The notes: a model not told the origin generated them from the sequence alone. Numbered from the stretch's first letter, positions 45,040-56,763 are shown. The stretch is DNA of 64,000 nt from Vandiemenella viatica (GCA_031002005.1 JARYHS010008074.1:179328494-179392493), one strand, 5' to 3'. Numbers and translations are program-made.

Positions 45040-45760
45040 TTATGGCGAGAGACGTCCCTCGACGGCGAAAATGCTATAGCGTATTAGCTACAGCTGAAAC
45101 TACAGTACCTCCTTCAGGCAACGTACAGACAGGCTGCAAAGCGATCCTCTGCCGCAGTCCGTCTTTTCTAACCCTTGGAGGACTCGGTGCCAAGTCAGAA
45201 CACTCTCCTAACTTGGAGGGTTTCGCATGAAGTTCTCAGTTTCAACCTCTAGGTCGGAATCCAGGCACAACCTTCCACTCTGAAGGCTGGACGTGATGTC
45301 CTTCTCTCGCGTCCGCCGTAAACGTTCCTACCCGACGCTCGCGGTAGCCACGCCCCTTCCCAGAGCGCGATTTTATCATAGAGAGAAATTCACAGGAATT
45401 AGAAATGTGCGGAGAATTATCCGCTGTTGATTGGTTCCTGCTACAGTTTCCACCCTCTGTAGCTAAAGCGATTGGCCCAGTCGACTTCGGGATTCGCGCG
45501 CGATCTGGGCCCGATTCGGCATAGTCCGGAACAATGTCCTTCACAAAGTACAGATCAGTGATAGTCCATTGACCCGAGACAGGAGAATTCCCTAAACTGG
45601 CGGCCTTCTGCATGGGTGAACCGGTTATTCCAACACAAGGGGAGGTTGTCCATTGTCCCCTCGCCGCATGTCTGTCGCGACTTCCTGGCGACTGACGATT
45701 TTGCGTGGTCCGCTGCGCATACTGGAGAGGCTATCCCAGAGTTAATCCTTTTATTATTCT
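45040..45760. promoter_or_regulatory. CpG-rich island, possible promoter or LTR
   Basis: This is the second most CpG-rich block of the window. It includes a GC box CCACGCCCC at 45348-45356 and inverted CCAAT boxes GATTGG at 45429-45434 and 45470-45475. CG dinucleotides are retained throughout, for example GCGCGCGATC at about 45495. A 123-codon minus-strand frame starting MQKAASLGNSPVSGQW lies at 45613-45242 and a short plus-strand one at 45042-45230. Such a block may be a host promoter with a first exon or the LTR or leader of a retroelement. No paired LTR is visible in the window. Confidence 0.4.
45242..45613 (-). CDS. 123-codon frame in a CpG-rich island, uncertain
   Basis: Starts with ATG at 45613 and runs uninterrupted through YFVKDIVPDYAESGPDRARI, then Ser/Asn/Gly-rich sequence, then FTADAREGHHVQPSEWKVVP to a stop at 45242. 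Third positions are mixed and the GC content alone makes long chance frames likely. No domain, signal peptide or membrane segment is evident. Listed because it is one of the longest frames here. Confidence 0.25.
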   Translation of the reverse strand: MQKAASLGNSPVSGQWTITDLYFVKDIVPDYAESGPDRARIPKSTGPIALATEGGNCSRNQSTADNSPHISNSCEFLSMIKSRSGKGRGYRERRVGTFTADAREGHHVQPSEWKVVPGFRPRG

Positions 45761-45764
45761 TTTT

Positions 45765-46160
45765 ATGTGGTAAATATAGAAATGTACGGAATGACCGATT
45801 TTCGTCATTCCGTTACACTTTATAATGTTGATTTTTCTTATACTCGTACTTCGTGTATTTTATTCTTCCAGCATTTAATAACAGCTATTCAATAAATTGT
45901 TAATACCTTTACTCGAAGACAATACCATAAGCAAAGAGCAATATATTGACTGTTTTCTCCTCGAACAACACCTTCAAATTTTTATCTGAATTCCTCAAAT
46001 GCTTTCGGTACATTGAAGTTTAGTGAGCTCTGTTTTATAATCAGAAGAGTCAATTGGCAGTCATTGGAGACTACCAACAGATGTGAAATGTTAAAACTAT
46101 GAATATCCTACGCGCAACAGGGCATAATTATAGGTACAGATGTGCTAAATAATAATAATT
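45765..46160. other. AT-rich DNA, no gene seen
   Basis: No signal recognised. Confidence 0.5.
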
Positions 46161-46161
46161 C

Positions 46162-46385
46162 AGTGTGGTCGTAACGACCTGGTGACAGGGTTTCCATTGG
46201 CTGCACATTCCGTCCCTGTCTTAGCCACCTTAGCCTAACGTGCTGGTGCTACCATGCACAGTGCGCCTACATTTTAATGTGGAATCAGAATCTCGCCTCG
46301 GGACATAAATCCGCGACCAGAGAATGAAACTTTTGGAAGTAGGAGACTTAAACGCTCAGCTACCAGACCGCCTTGTTTTGCATTG
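46162..46385 (-). mobile_element. Probable SINE with tRNA-like head
   Basis: On the minus strand the head reads GGTCTGGTAGCTGAGCGTTT (A-box-like TAGCTGAGCG), then ATTCTCTGGTCGCGGATTTA as a decayed B-box region, then a GC-richer body with CATGGTAGCACCAGCACG to about 46162. The whole block stands out in GC from its flanks. Family not identified. Confidence 0.45.
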
Positions 46386-46399
46386 TTCGTGAGCAAAGT

Positions 46400-49300
46400 A
46401 CTATCAAAATCGGATAAAAACTGTGGGTTTGTATGAACAACGTTGACAGAAATTAAGGTGAGGGGGAGAGAAGCGGAAAGCGTTTAGGTTTTTTAAATCA
46501 AACGTAAATAGAATTTTTTTATTTGTTTTAAAGTATACGTATGCCGAGTTCCATCAAAAACAGATAAAAATTGTGTGTTTGTATGAAGAATAATAGCAAA
46601 AAACATTCATTTTTATATATTAGATACAAGTATAATCTATACTTTCACTGCTGTCCAAGCGCAATGCGTCATACTGATAGCTACAGATATACTGTTAACA
46701 TTAGCATGTTGGTATCGCGAACTCATACAATTTTACCCATCCATAAAGCATATCAAACGCTCAACACGTCAGAGAATGTCGGTGATGGGAAGTCACGAAC
46801 TCAGAAATTAACTCCATCCAAACATCGTCAAATTCGCCTATACAAGTGTTTACTTCAAAAATTTTGTAGAGTTCCCCAAAAACTTAATTATATGTTATAA
46901 GCGATGTATAAAATTTCCTGCTAGAAGATGATGAGATTTATGGAGAACCATCTCACAAAACCTCTCAGCCTTGGGTTCCTGGATGAATACTTGCTGTCGG
47001 AATAGGATGCTACATGCGCACACACTTCGCTCTCTAACATAAAGTGGTGAAGTATTCGAGCATGTTGCGAAGTAATTCTGTTTGGGATGAGAGCTCCTAC
47101 TCGTTAAACTGCATTTACGCAAATTGGATTCGCGTAGATTGACCTGGGGAAAGAAAATCGGTGTGCGTCGTAAGCGTCTCTCGGCTGCATTTACATGTTA
47201 TCGAGCCACTCGGCCGTCTCAGCGCATTAGGCACGCGCGCAGTTCACCGTAAACGACGTGAGAGCCCGGCCATACCTGCCTCAGCCAACTGGGAAACCCC
47301 TAAAACTTTACTGCTTCTATTAATTTCCAGTAACACCGGCGGAAACAGTGATCACAGATCTGTTGCGTAGGCTTAAATATTGAACGAATTGATCTACAAT
47401 CCAATGCAGACTTGTGATGTGTCTATTCGCAATATCATAAAAACCATCACCGTAAAAGAAAAAATCCAGCTATTTTGAATAGATTCCTGTGTTTATCTTG
47501 TAGTATCATGAATATCACAGGCCAAACAGTATAAAATAACTGAGAGCTGAAATTTGATTTGCACATTTGGCTCACATATTTCTCATCACGTTGAAATATG
47601 GCTGATCAAATTCTGAATTCACGTTCTTCGAATTCCTGTGCTTCGGGGACAATTAACTGCATTCATGTGGTAGCGATAACGTAAAAAGTGGATTTATGTT
47701 TCCTTATTTGTCAGACTAATAATTATATGGTGCGTTCAGATTCAAATTTCAAGATATTAATTATTATAAACTTAATATTAAACAAGTAATTAATCGGATT
47801 TTGGGTGAAAAAATCGATTTTCGTTTTCTTGGCTTATTATATTCCGCCAAGTTTCTTCTTTAAAATGACGTATCACACATGGCTCTACTAGAATTATAAC
47901 TATTTTATTTTTATAGATTTGTGAGATCGGGTATTGCGCTTTTGTTATACACTTGTTAAATATGGATCAGGAATGTAGTTGCGCGTTTCTACGGCTCTTA
48001 CTAACATCAATGCCATTAAGGTTAATTTGAAAAAATCATGGGAGTGAAGATAGTTAAAAGTTTATTAGTTGAAGGTAAAGAAACAATATTCATCACATAC
48101 CAAACAAAAATACTACACCACCGACTGACAGAACATTCAAATTTTTTATTTTTTCCCCAGAATTTTCAGGCGTTTGAACGAAAAACAATAAATAATTTAT
48201 TTCCTCTAGTTTATTTCAGAAGGAAGGGATCAATTAAAAAAAAATTGAGGGGAAAGTGAAGGTAATCATATAGAGTGATTTTAGCAAAATAAAAAGATGA
48301 GTAATTTTAGCAAATTTCATAATACAGTAAATATTTCTTTTTATGTAAAATGCCATGGATATTTTTGATAGAGATTTTCACTAATAAAATGTGTAGTGAA
48401 AATTCACTTCACTTAAATTTTTTTTAAGAAGCTATGTTTTTTCAATTTCATTCTTTTATTTTATTTATTACGATTTGAAAGACAATTTGGCAAAACTTTA
48501 TTGGATTCTTGATGAATGTTGTTACAAACAAAGATACTGTGAAATAAGTTTAATACACACAATGCGTTCGAAACTCGTAGGGAGTGGGAGTAACTCTTGC
48601 TTGACAAATTTTTCTATCTCAATTCTAGTAATCATTAGAGAGCAGCGAAGTCAATTGACGTGTAAAACAACGAATCATTTGCAGTTTTATATTTAACCAT
48701 GCGATTCCAATAAAAGAGGAATGCCAATGGAGCTTCCGCTGAAGTATAGAGGAAATTAAAATTAATACGCCCTAATGTGCTTTAAAAGGAAAGTAAAAAG
48801 GTGCAGCAACCAATGCATTACTATATTCGTCAATTTTGGACCTTGCAAAGGCACGCGTATAAAATTGTTCGTCTCATTGCTTCTTTATGTTGTTTCGGAC
48901 GAGTTAATCAACAAAGTAGGCCTATAAATGTGAAAAAAACACAAACAACCCTAAATTATTCACAGAATAAGAAAATTCTGATGAGCCGTATACTGTAACT
49001 AGTTTAAACATCCGTCTAGAGTGACGGGTATCAGTATGGTTGTAGCAGAAATTTTATATGTAAAAGACTCTAAGGAATAACTGTTAATCATTATATTTTC
49101 TACTGATATATTTCGTGATATAAGAAAACTTTCTCTGATTAGAATCGCGGAGTATTTGGCTAGGATGTATTTAAATAACTATTTGATTTTGAATGATGGA
49201 AATTTTTATTGTTATGAAAAAGCTTCTAAGTAAACTTTATCTGAGTTTTTATAAACTTTTCTGATTGTTATCTTCTGTCAAAAAAAAAAATAATAAAAAA

Positions 49301-49660
49301 TAAATAAATAAAAATGCGTGTTCCTGTAACTTGGTTCCTGTAATTGCCACAGATAAAACAGCGCAAAAATCGGATGATCTCATTACATGAAATTCTGAAT
49401 CTTGATGTAGTAAATAAACAAAAAAGTAACATATAAATTCAAACAAACGTCAAAGTTATATATATCTCTGCCTCACATTATAATTTTTATCTCAGCTATT
49501 CAGCAGACAATTATATTTTAGCTAACATCGAGGTTACAATTTCTTTTAAAAATATCAGTACAAATAAAATCATATTCGATTATTTATTTGTAATTTACAT
49601 TTCCTGTTAACAATATAAGCGCAAATAAAGTCAATGCAATAATTAATTTGAAATTTTATG
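46400..49660. other. AT-rich DNA with one GC-richer patch
   Basis: 47130-47350 is GC-richer (a 69-codon plus frame, HRKRRESPAIPASANWETPK) without clear splice sites. A 109-codon plus frame at 46571-46900 is AT-rich and probably chance. Two near-identical phrases occur at 46405-46440 and 46550-46585 (ATCAAAAYCGGATAAAAA/ACAGATAAAAATTG, GTGKGTTTGTATGAA), suggesting a local duplication. No gene called. Confidence 0.4.
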
Positions 49661-49679
49661 GTTAGCTAAGCAACGCTGT

Positions 49680-49905
49680 TGTAGCGGCTATTGTAAATAG
49701 CAGTTCGGGCATATACTGGCGATGAGGCATGGAAACATATTGCAGTAGGTATGAAAAGTGGTGCATGGAAGGGAAAAGATGACCATGACCACAATCTGCC
49801 ACTCGATTTCAGGCACAAGGGTGTGGGAAGATTCTCTTTTTTGGGTAAGGGTGTCAGGGATTGGAATGAGTTACCAAGAGAAATGATGAATAATTTATCG
49901 TGCTC
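49680..49905 (+). mobile_element. LINE C-terminal fragment, family L1a
   Basis: An open plus-strand frame reads AVRAYTGDEAWKHIAVGMKS, GAWKGKDDHDHNLPLDFRHK, then GVGRFSFLGKGVRDWNELPR, EMMNNLS. It is the same reverse-transcriptase tail as in 18667-19415 (AMYKAYIGDEAW, RMWEDFLS), and the best-preserved copy of the final block. It is truncated at both ends; its 3' side stops about 30 bases before the MITE at 49936. Confidence 0.8.
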
Positions 49906-49935
49906 GCTGTAGTTTTCCGAGTCCAACGCATTTTA

Positions 49936-50089
49936 GGGGGTCCATTAACTATGTGTGATGTTTTTCCGGACGGGATTCCAGACCCTCCCCCTCCCTCCCG
50001 CGTGGTGAGATCTCGTCGGACCCCCCCCCCCCCCTCTTTATGATTTATGATGACGAGAGATCTTCATGGATGACCGGATGACCGAATTC

Positions 50090-50124
<35 letters not shown>

Positions 50125-50263
50125 ACCAAACGGCGTCGTTTGTTCTTCAGTAAATTAAAAAGGTGACATGAGATTTTAGTTCCCCCCCCCCCCCGGGTGA
50201 GATTTGGTGACATATCGCCGGACCTCTCCTCTATTTCATCGCACGTAATTAATGGGGACACCC
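49936..50263. mobile_element. MITE with TTA target duplication
   Basis: The ends are GGGGGTCCATTAACTATGTG on the left and, on the complement of the right, GGGTGTCCCCATTAATTACG, each followed by TGCGATG/TGTGATG. TTA flanks both sides (49933-49935, 50264-50266). At 328 bp it has no frame. The 3-bp TTA duplication is compatible with PIF/Harbinger-like elements, but the family is not proven. Inside are a C run at about 50021-50034, a T run at 50094-50123 and another C run at 50184-50194. One end of the same family lies at 11881-11935. Confidence 0.75.
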
Positions 50264-50269
50264 TTACCA

Positions 50270-51295
50270 AAATGTTCTGTGCCGTTTATATACTGAATTT
50301 GAGACTACCCGTACCTTAGCTTTCACAGTTCATTGCGTATCGAAGAACATTTGCCACAAAACATAAATATACAATATTATTTTTTTAGTGGTAATAATAA
50401 AAGCATCAAAACCGTGAAAGTTTCTATCATTACTTCTGAATGCTATAGGATTGTGAAGAGTGTGTTAACTATTTCGGTAAAAAAAAAAAAAAATAAATTA
50501 ATTCAAATACTAATTTATAATAGTACTCCGTCTAAGCTGTAAATTGTAGTAGGAATGTATGTAATATGATGTGGATGACTTCGAAGAAAACTTAGATACC
50601 TGAAAAATCCGCTGTGCGTGTGATATAGGAATGTAGGGTACTAATAGTGTCAAAAGATTATCAAAAATTATTGCCTGTTGCTGAAACTTTCCTGGTCTCA
50701 TAGATATTGGTCATATTATAGACGATCATATTATAGAAGATGGCACATGGCGTATAATAAATTGACTGATTCGCTGTGTGTATAAAAAAAAAATTGTTTC
50801 ACTAGTTTATCTTGTATGAATAACGTTTGTGAGTTGCATCTGAATTCTGGTATTGCTGTTGGAATCCTTTAAGCAACATTTTTCTTTGATGTCCACTCTC
50901 ATTGCCATTAATACGAGCGCTGTGAACCTCACTGTATGCTGAATGTCCGAGTGAGTGGAGGGCTCTAATCGGCGGAGTGGGTGGCATTAAATCAAGAGGT
51001 GTGTCCCACTGACAGCTGGCACAGCACACTACACCACCGCCTCCGCAAGCCGTCGATAGACCCTACCAGGAGCTGCGGAAAACATCACTCAATAAAAATT
51101 ATCCCTGATACCGCGGAGAAGATTAAATACATACGACAGAACCTCGCAACGAGTCAGTGGAAAAAGGAAAAAAAACCACATCTGCAATAAACGACAGCGA
51201 TGTAGTAAAGCACAAAAATAATTCATTTCTTGATTGAATTGTAGCGCAACGATTTTATAACTTCTTCCATAATACAATGTTTGAAAGCATTGTAA
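50270..51295. other. AT-rich DNA with one GC-richer patch
   Basis: 50940-51110 is GC-richer, without coding bias or splice sites. A-runs at 50480-50493 and 50785-50794. No gene seen. Confidence 0.45.
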
Positions 51296-51300
51296 TTATG

Positions 51301-51390
51301 TACTTCCTTCCCGTTCCTTTTCCCTCCTTTCCCCTATTATCTCCCGGTTCTAATGACTTCGACGTCAACGGACCGTAAGCCCCCCCCCCC
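51301..51390 (+). mobile_element. SINE 3' fragment
   Basis: CTTCCCGTTCCTTTTCCCTC, then GGTTCTAATGACTTCGACGT, then CAACGGACCGTAAGCC matches the 3' third of the SINE family at 2394-2612 and 39004-39251 (CTTCCCGTTC ... GACGAGGCGTAAAACC). The head is absent. A C run follows at 51380-51390. Confidence 0.6.
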
Positions 51391-51394
51391 TCCC

Positions 51395-54300
51395 AAAATA
51401 AGCGCGAAGTCCATTAAAATCAGTTAAGTGATTTTTTAAGTTTCCCCATTTTGTAATCAAAAAGCTGAAAGTAAATAACAGATTTTAATTCACTGCTCCG
51501 CCCCTAAGTGGTGTTGTGTGTTGAGATGTGCCTCAAATGCTAAGTTAGACACCAAGCAAACTGTGAGATTCTCTGTCAAAATGCATTTTTGCGCAATGTT
51601 GTAAGGAACAAACAGACAAAAACGCAAAAAAATTAAAAACAAGATTTTAGCTTCAAACGATAAGAATTTTGTTTAATATCTCTAGCGCACCGGCAAAATA
51701 TTTGCTTGTGTTTACATAAAAGTCTTAATCTTCACTTAGTGGGAAGCAATTGGAAGCTCGTGTCTAATGATATACGCTGTGAGTTTCCTTGAGATTGGTA
51801 ATGGTTCACAACTCGGCGAATTAGGCCTCTCAAAGCAACTCACGGTTGCAGTTCAGATTAGGATAACTACATTTGCATCAACTCAGACCGAGTCCGTATG
51901 CAGGTAGTGTCGGGGTTAAATTTTGGAAATGATTTAGTTGGTTCTGGGCTATTACTGATTTAAACTTTGCTAGCAGAAATTTACATCTCGTTTCATGTTA
52001 TTTTCCTTCCAAGGGGTTAGTTTCAGTGGTGGATAAAGACGTATGTTAGTTTAGAAGACTCAGTACATTGAGTATCAAGAATAACGTGTGATGCCCTTGG
52101 AATTATCTCCTGTGGAGATGAAATATTTGACTGGAAGACATTATTGATAGCTTGTAATCACATCTCCAACAAACAGGTAACGAAATCAACTATTATCCTG
52201 CCTCCATTGTACTAACAGTGAAAGCAAGAAACATTGTCCTCATATACAAATGGTGCAGGATTTTCAGTCCGTAATATTTTAACAATAACTGGAGTATGAA
52301 TATGTTTACTCTTCATCAAAAAATATTATTTATTCACCGAAATTTTAAAACAATTGGAATTTTTCGTAAACCGTGAAGACATCGATTCACCAAACTACTG
52401 TTGTACATCATTCAACTTTGCTGTGTACTGTATTACGTCAACAATCTCTGTTCCTCTGTGACCTGCAGGTCGTATTTTAGATAAAGAAATGACAAAAAAT
52501 TACTTAGCCAGAGTTACTGATTGAGTAAAAATTTATGCAGTAGAGTACGCTGCTCTATTGGCATAAAGATAGTATATATGTCATCTGCAGTTGGTGGTAT
52601 ATGTTAAAGACATATAATGTTCATAATTTACATTTATTGATGTTTGGTAAATGCGCGTTTACTTTTGGCGATGTTGATCACATCACAAAAGTGGGAAAAT
52701 TTCATAAAAAATGTTTCTAATTTTGTTTTGCTGATATGTATCTATCAATCAAGAACTCTTCCCTAACCGTACTACAAATTTTCATCTATCTGTTATTTCT
52801 TCAGTGAAATCTTCACTTATAGGAATATATATCTTTCAAAAGTACTTTCTGAGGTCTAACTCAATAGTTCTTTTCGAAAAAGTTGCTTTTTCCAAGCGTC
52901 ATTCTGCCTTTGAAATAGTTATTTCTTCGGTCATTAGTGATAACTTTGCTGTATAAATACCTACTTCAAATTCTTTTATGTCATTATTGATTATGATAAA
53001 TTTAGTTACTTGATTTTGTATTTAATACAAATTCTACTGGCGCAGATTTTTTCATACCCTGCAGTAATTTCTCAATCATGACTCTTCACAGGACAGTGTC
53101 GTAAAAAAAAATTCAGGTTGTTGATTTTTTTCTGTTTGAATCCTGTATCAGCCTCAAATATGTTTTTGAAAAAAAAAATTATTTTGCTAGTCTAACACGA
53201 GGAAGGCTAGGTTTTGCATTAGGGAACACCGGGATAACACTGCCTTGGGCAATTAGAACCCTGACGGCCAGTTGAAATAGAGTCTTATCTGATGTAAAGT
53301 GTCAGATGAACACGTAGTCTTAGTTCAGGATTAGCCGAAGCTGCCTTGCCACGGTTAAAAGTATGGTGGAAGGTCAGGGGTTAAAACCTCGTGTAAGGGT
53401 AGCTCCCAGTGTCCTTCACGCTCGCTGCCAGAACAAGCTAACTGACTTAATCAATGAAAAATATCAATTCTAGGAAACAGCCAAAAGGTATCGAAGTTGC
53501 TGCTGCACGACACTCATCAGACATCAGTGACGGATATCACCAGCTAGTACGAGTACAGTGGTTCAGCTCCACTGGGGAAGATGGCCTGGATATTTAGGGC
53601 AACATATGGGCGCAAGGTGGTAAGGCTGTGATAATGAGCACAATCTGGAGATGCACTAGTCAGTAAATTGCCTGATTTGTTCATTTATCCTCCAATAACT
53701 TAATGGCATCATTCCACATGTTACTCTTTCATATGAATCAGTGGACATTACTGTATAAATTGTGTACATTAAAGCTCATAAAGATGACACAGCTTGCTGA
53801 AATCATTTCCCTATGGTGATCCCATGGTGAAATCTCAATCCCGAATCCAGGTTGGCTCCTATATCCCAATCTAGCTCACGGCTCCCTTTTATTCAAAACT
53901 GTCAGGGCCTGAGAGGGTTTGACGGGGGCTTGACAACCTTTAAACAACAATAAAATTTTTCTTTAATTTATTTGATCACCTCCTCTACATACTAGTTGAA
54001 TATAAGCGCAGCTATACTGCCAAACATCAGTTCTAACTGGTGGTTGTTTCTCATTATTCACCAATTTTGCTAAAAACATATGATTGCGGTACAAATTATA
54101 AATAATTCCTTCGTTTAGATATTTTAGGATTTACTGATTTAAACATCTGATACTATATAACCTTATAACAATGCCATAAAAGTATTATTTTTCTTTGTCA
54201 ATCCTTGAAATAATCATCTTAAATTCAGAATTGCTTATCTTGAACCATGTTTTTTTTAAACGCAATGTTTTCTTTGCATAACATCACTTTCAAGTACAAT

Positions 54301-54460
54301 TTTTATGTATAGTTTCCTGATAATTAATTTTGAAGCATTTGAGGCCTGATTTATTGTGTTTTCTTAGGAAGTATGACTACGACATCTTTATTAAAATTCA
54401 TTGCAATCCACATAAATAAAAATGAAATGCTGTTCGTTGGTAATCGCAACACTTGAGAAA
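51395..54460. other. AT-rich DNA; weak SINE-like stretch at 53.3 kb
   Basis: 53325-53460 is GC-richer and has GGTTAAAACCTCG, a poor B-box match, so a decayed SINE is possible. Otherwise no element or gene is seen over 3 kb. Confidence 0.4.
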
Positions 54461-54466
54461 GGCTGG

Positions 54467-54860
54467 AACAATTTGGCTATTTTTTTTTTTTTTTTTAATG
54501 TTCATAATATTCAGAATAAGGTTTTTAGAGAATAATCTTGGAAAAGTTGCCTAGAAAGTTGAAAAATTCGGGAAAACTGAACGTACTTTTTTGTATGGAT
54601 CGATTTTGCTAATTTCTTTAAATGTTCATTAGAGTCTAAGGTTTTTGGAGAAACAAAAATTGGAAGATTTTTGGGAAAAATGGAAAATTTACGAAAAACC
54701 CGAGAGTGCTTTTTTCAATGATCCAATTTGGTTATTTTTTAAAGAAATGTTTGTAATAGACCGAATAAGGTTTTTAGGGAAAAGAAACTGGGAATGTTGC
54801 CAGGAAAATTATAGAGTTCGGGAAAAAACTAAAAGTGCTTTTTTCTATTGGATTTTTGTA
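54467..54860 (+). repeat. Three tandem ~125-bp units
   Basis: Each unit has the order GGYTATTTTTT, AATGTTC/ATGTTTG, a GAATAAGGTTTTTAG/CTAAGGTTTTTGG block, GGGAAAA or TTGGAAAAGTTGCC, TTCGGGAAAA and a GTRCTTTTTT end. Units start near 54467, 54595 and 54720. A plus-strand frame of 72 codons at 54645-54863 (FWEKWKIYEKPESAFF) covers units 2 and 3 and is a by-product of the repeat. Confidence 0.75.
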
Positions 54861-54924
54861 TGAATTCAAGACCAAGAAGTCATGATGCGAGCGGTGGATA
54901 TGCGTAATCATTATTTTGTTTTGT

Positions 54925-55575
54925 TCCTTGTTGTTGTTATTGGGGGCTTAAGGGTTCATCGACAGCGGGGTCATTAGTGCCCTAACGACAACCGGCTTAT
55001 CCATGTGGCTTAAATTTTACAGTATTACTGTCTGTATGGCCGACTGTGAATGGTCGGCCATACAGACAGCAAAATAAAATAAATTACTAAAATGTTGGAT
55101 ATAAAGGTACCACTAAAACACAAATACTACAAACCATGTCTGATTGGCTGTAGAGAAGCCAACCATATTTAAAAGCGTATGACTAATAATGAAAACAGTA
55201 ACTAAGAACATGGATGAGTTTCTGTCAAGTGGCCACCCATCCATTTTAAGCCGGTCTTCCCAAAATTTGTGGGGCAATACCGGCTAACAAACAAAATTTT
55301 AAAACCTTTGCCATGTTAATACTGCCATTGTTTAATATATATGACAGATTGTTGATCAGGCCAGCATCTACCCTTAATTGTAGAAAGCAAGCAGTCAGTT
55401 AAAATGTGACACACCATCAAAGGCACGCCACTAGCATCACACTCCGGTGGGTTCTCTCGGCGGAGAAGAAAACTGTGTGTCAGAGCGCAATGCCATATAC
55501 GGTGGCGAGTAAGGAGAACCTATCTCTCGTCCCCCGCTGGAATGAGTTGCTCCATGGCTGAAAAGACAGTTTGAC
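54925..55575 (-). mobile_element. R1/I-like LINE 3' end with RNase H-distal zinc motif
   Basis: On the minus strand from about 55575, an interrupted frame reads RDRFSLLATVYGIAL, then after a stop and shift RRENPPECDASGVPLMVCHI, LTDCLLSTIKGRCWP. In related R1/I-type proteins this is the tail R.GHT.LTH..LL..E.PP.C..CG..LTV.HIL..C. Downstream (lower coordinates) is a 3' UTR ending GTGCCCTAATGAC... as read at 54940-54990, with a CAACAACAAGG-type terminus near 54925. A perfect 17-bp hairpin lies at 55028-55069 inside the UTR. The frame is broken, and the reverse-transcriptase core is missing. Confidence 0.7.
55028..55069. repeat. Perfect 17-bp hairpin
   Basis: CTGTCTGTATGGCCGAC at 55028-55044 and its exact complement GTCGGCCATACAGACAG at 55053-55069 are separated by TGTGAATG. 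It lies within the presumed 3' UTR of the minus-strand LINE. It may be a small fold-back or a replication error. Confidence 0.85.
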
Positions 55576-55699
55576 CAGCTGGAGTAAGGATGTTCATGCA
55601 GTAAATACATCGATATTTTTACTATATATATACGATATATATATATATTGGGATTCTAAACTAATTTAGAAATCCCAACGTTTTTTCCCTAAACTTTGC

Positions 55700-56420
55700 G
55701 CAAAGAAGATTCTATTTACTCACATTCCTAGTTTTCTATTATGTTGTATATTTAAAACATGTGCAGCTTTCGAAAAAAGTTTTATGGTGCTGAGCTGGTT
55801 ACCACAATTATATATTTATAAGCCATTTTGTACAATTTTGCATACTGTTGTTTATAATCGGACCATACTTCTAAAGGTTTTCACTAAGCCAACCAACCGT
55901 GGTTCTAAAGTAGACAGACAGCTTATCAGAAACACTATCTTGGTCATGCTTGATTTCAAATTTAAATGAACTAATTTTTCAAGATCGGTCCAAAGACTGA
56001 AATATTTCAACGTTTAGTCCGAACTATCTGAATCAGATTCTACTCGCTTTTCTTGCAGCATCTTCTTCATCATATCTTTGATCTTTTGAATAGTATTTGC
56101 ACAAGCCATCAGGTTTTCAAAATTTAATTTTATGAGCCATAGGTCCAATAAGGTCATGATAACTAAAGAGAAAACTTGTTCGATAGTACTCATTCTTTTG
56201 TTGATTTCTTTCAGAGTGAACTTATGAACTTCCATTACTAAGGGTTCATAAGTCACAACTGCTCTGAGTTTAGAAAGTATGCAGAGCACTGAAGGGATTA
56301 CTTTCCTGCTGGTACAATATTTATCCCAAGATATTTCTTTAGTTGCAGATTCAACTCCACTTAACTTCTCGGCAATTATTGTGTTTACTTTTTATCAGAT
56401 CATAGAGCAAACAAAGGTCA
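55700..56420 (-). pseudogene. hAT transposase C-terminal remnant
   Basis: On the minus strand, pieces in shifting frames read AEKLSGVESATKEISWDKYC, TSRKVIPSVLCILSKLRAVV, then the 91-codon frame 56289-56014 with TLLDLWLIKLNFENLMACAN (LDPRFK..F in family members) and VESDSDSSD. Next come DKLSVYFRTTVGWLSEN, YKQQYAKLYKMA and LFSKAAHVLN. This order (ATK.LSG.KY.T.S.VIP, LLDPRFK, YL..P......NPL..W..., SERLFSKAG.V...) is the C-terminal half and dimerisation region of hAT (Ac/hobo) transposases. The Arg-Phe of LDPRFK and the SER before LFSK are lost, and at least four frameshifts or stops occur. Confidence 0.75.
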
Positions 56421-56477
56421 TACACTATACAGACAAGTCTATGCGAATGTCATATTATTGAGGTTCGCCCTACAGTG

Positions 56478-56763
56478 GCGGGAAATTTCAAGTAAATTGT
56501 AGTTTTATCTAAGTTAAAAGAAAAAAATTTGATGCGATTTTGTAGACGGCAAAATTAACGTATAGCGTTACAATTTCCTGTTTTGTTTTCCTTTAAAACT
56601 AATCCTTTCGCGTCGAAAAAACGCGTGCGTTCTTTCAATGTATCGAATGAAACTCATCGACGCATCGTTAAACGTCGAGATACAGCGATGCATGGAATTG
56701 ATTCTATGCATCGAATAGTAAACATCGATGTTTTCAATACATCGAGGTATTTCGGGCATCACT
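56478..56763. mobile_element. Possible hAT MITE or terminus with TCGATG words
   Basis: The right end, read on the minus strand, starts AGTGATGCCCGAAATACCTC and then has repeated CATCGATG/GATGCATCG words from 56630 to 56750. The left end CAGTGGCGGGAAATTTCAAG at 56474 resembles it (CAGTG..G..GAAAT). No 8-bp duplication is evident. It sits directly upstream of the hAT transposase remnant on that strand and may be its own 5' end or a nested relative. Confidence 0.4.

Noticed and set aside
46571..46900. 109-codon plus-strand frame
   Set aside because: AT-rich codons throughout, no homologous motif and no splice context; length is within chance for this much sequence.
50088..50270. 60-codon frame ending in poly-Lys
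   Set aside because: Created by the T run of the MITE at 49936-50263.
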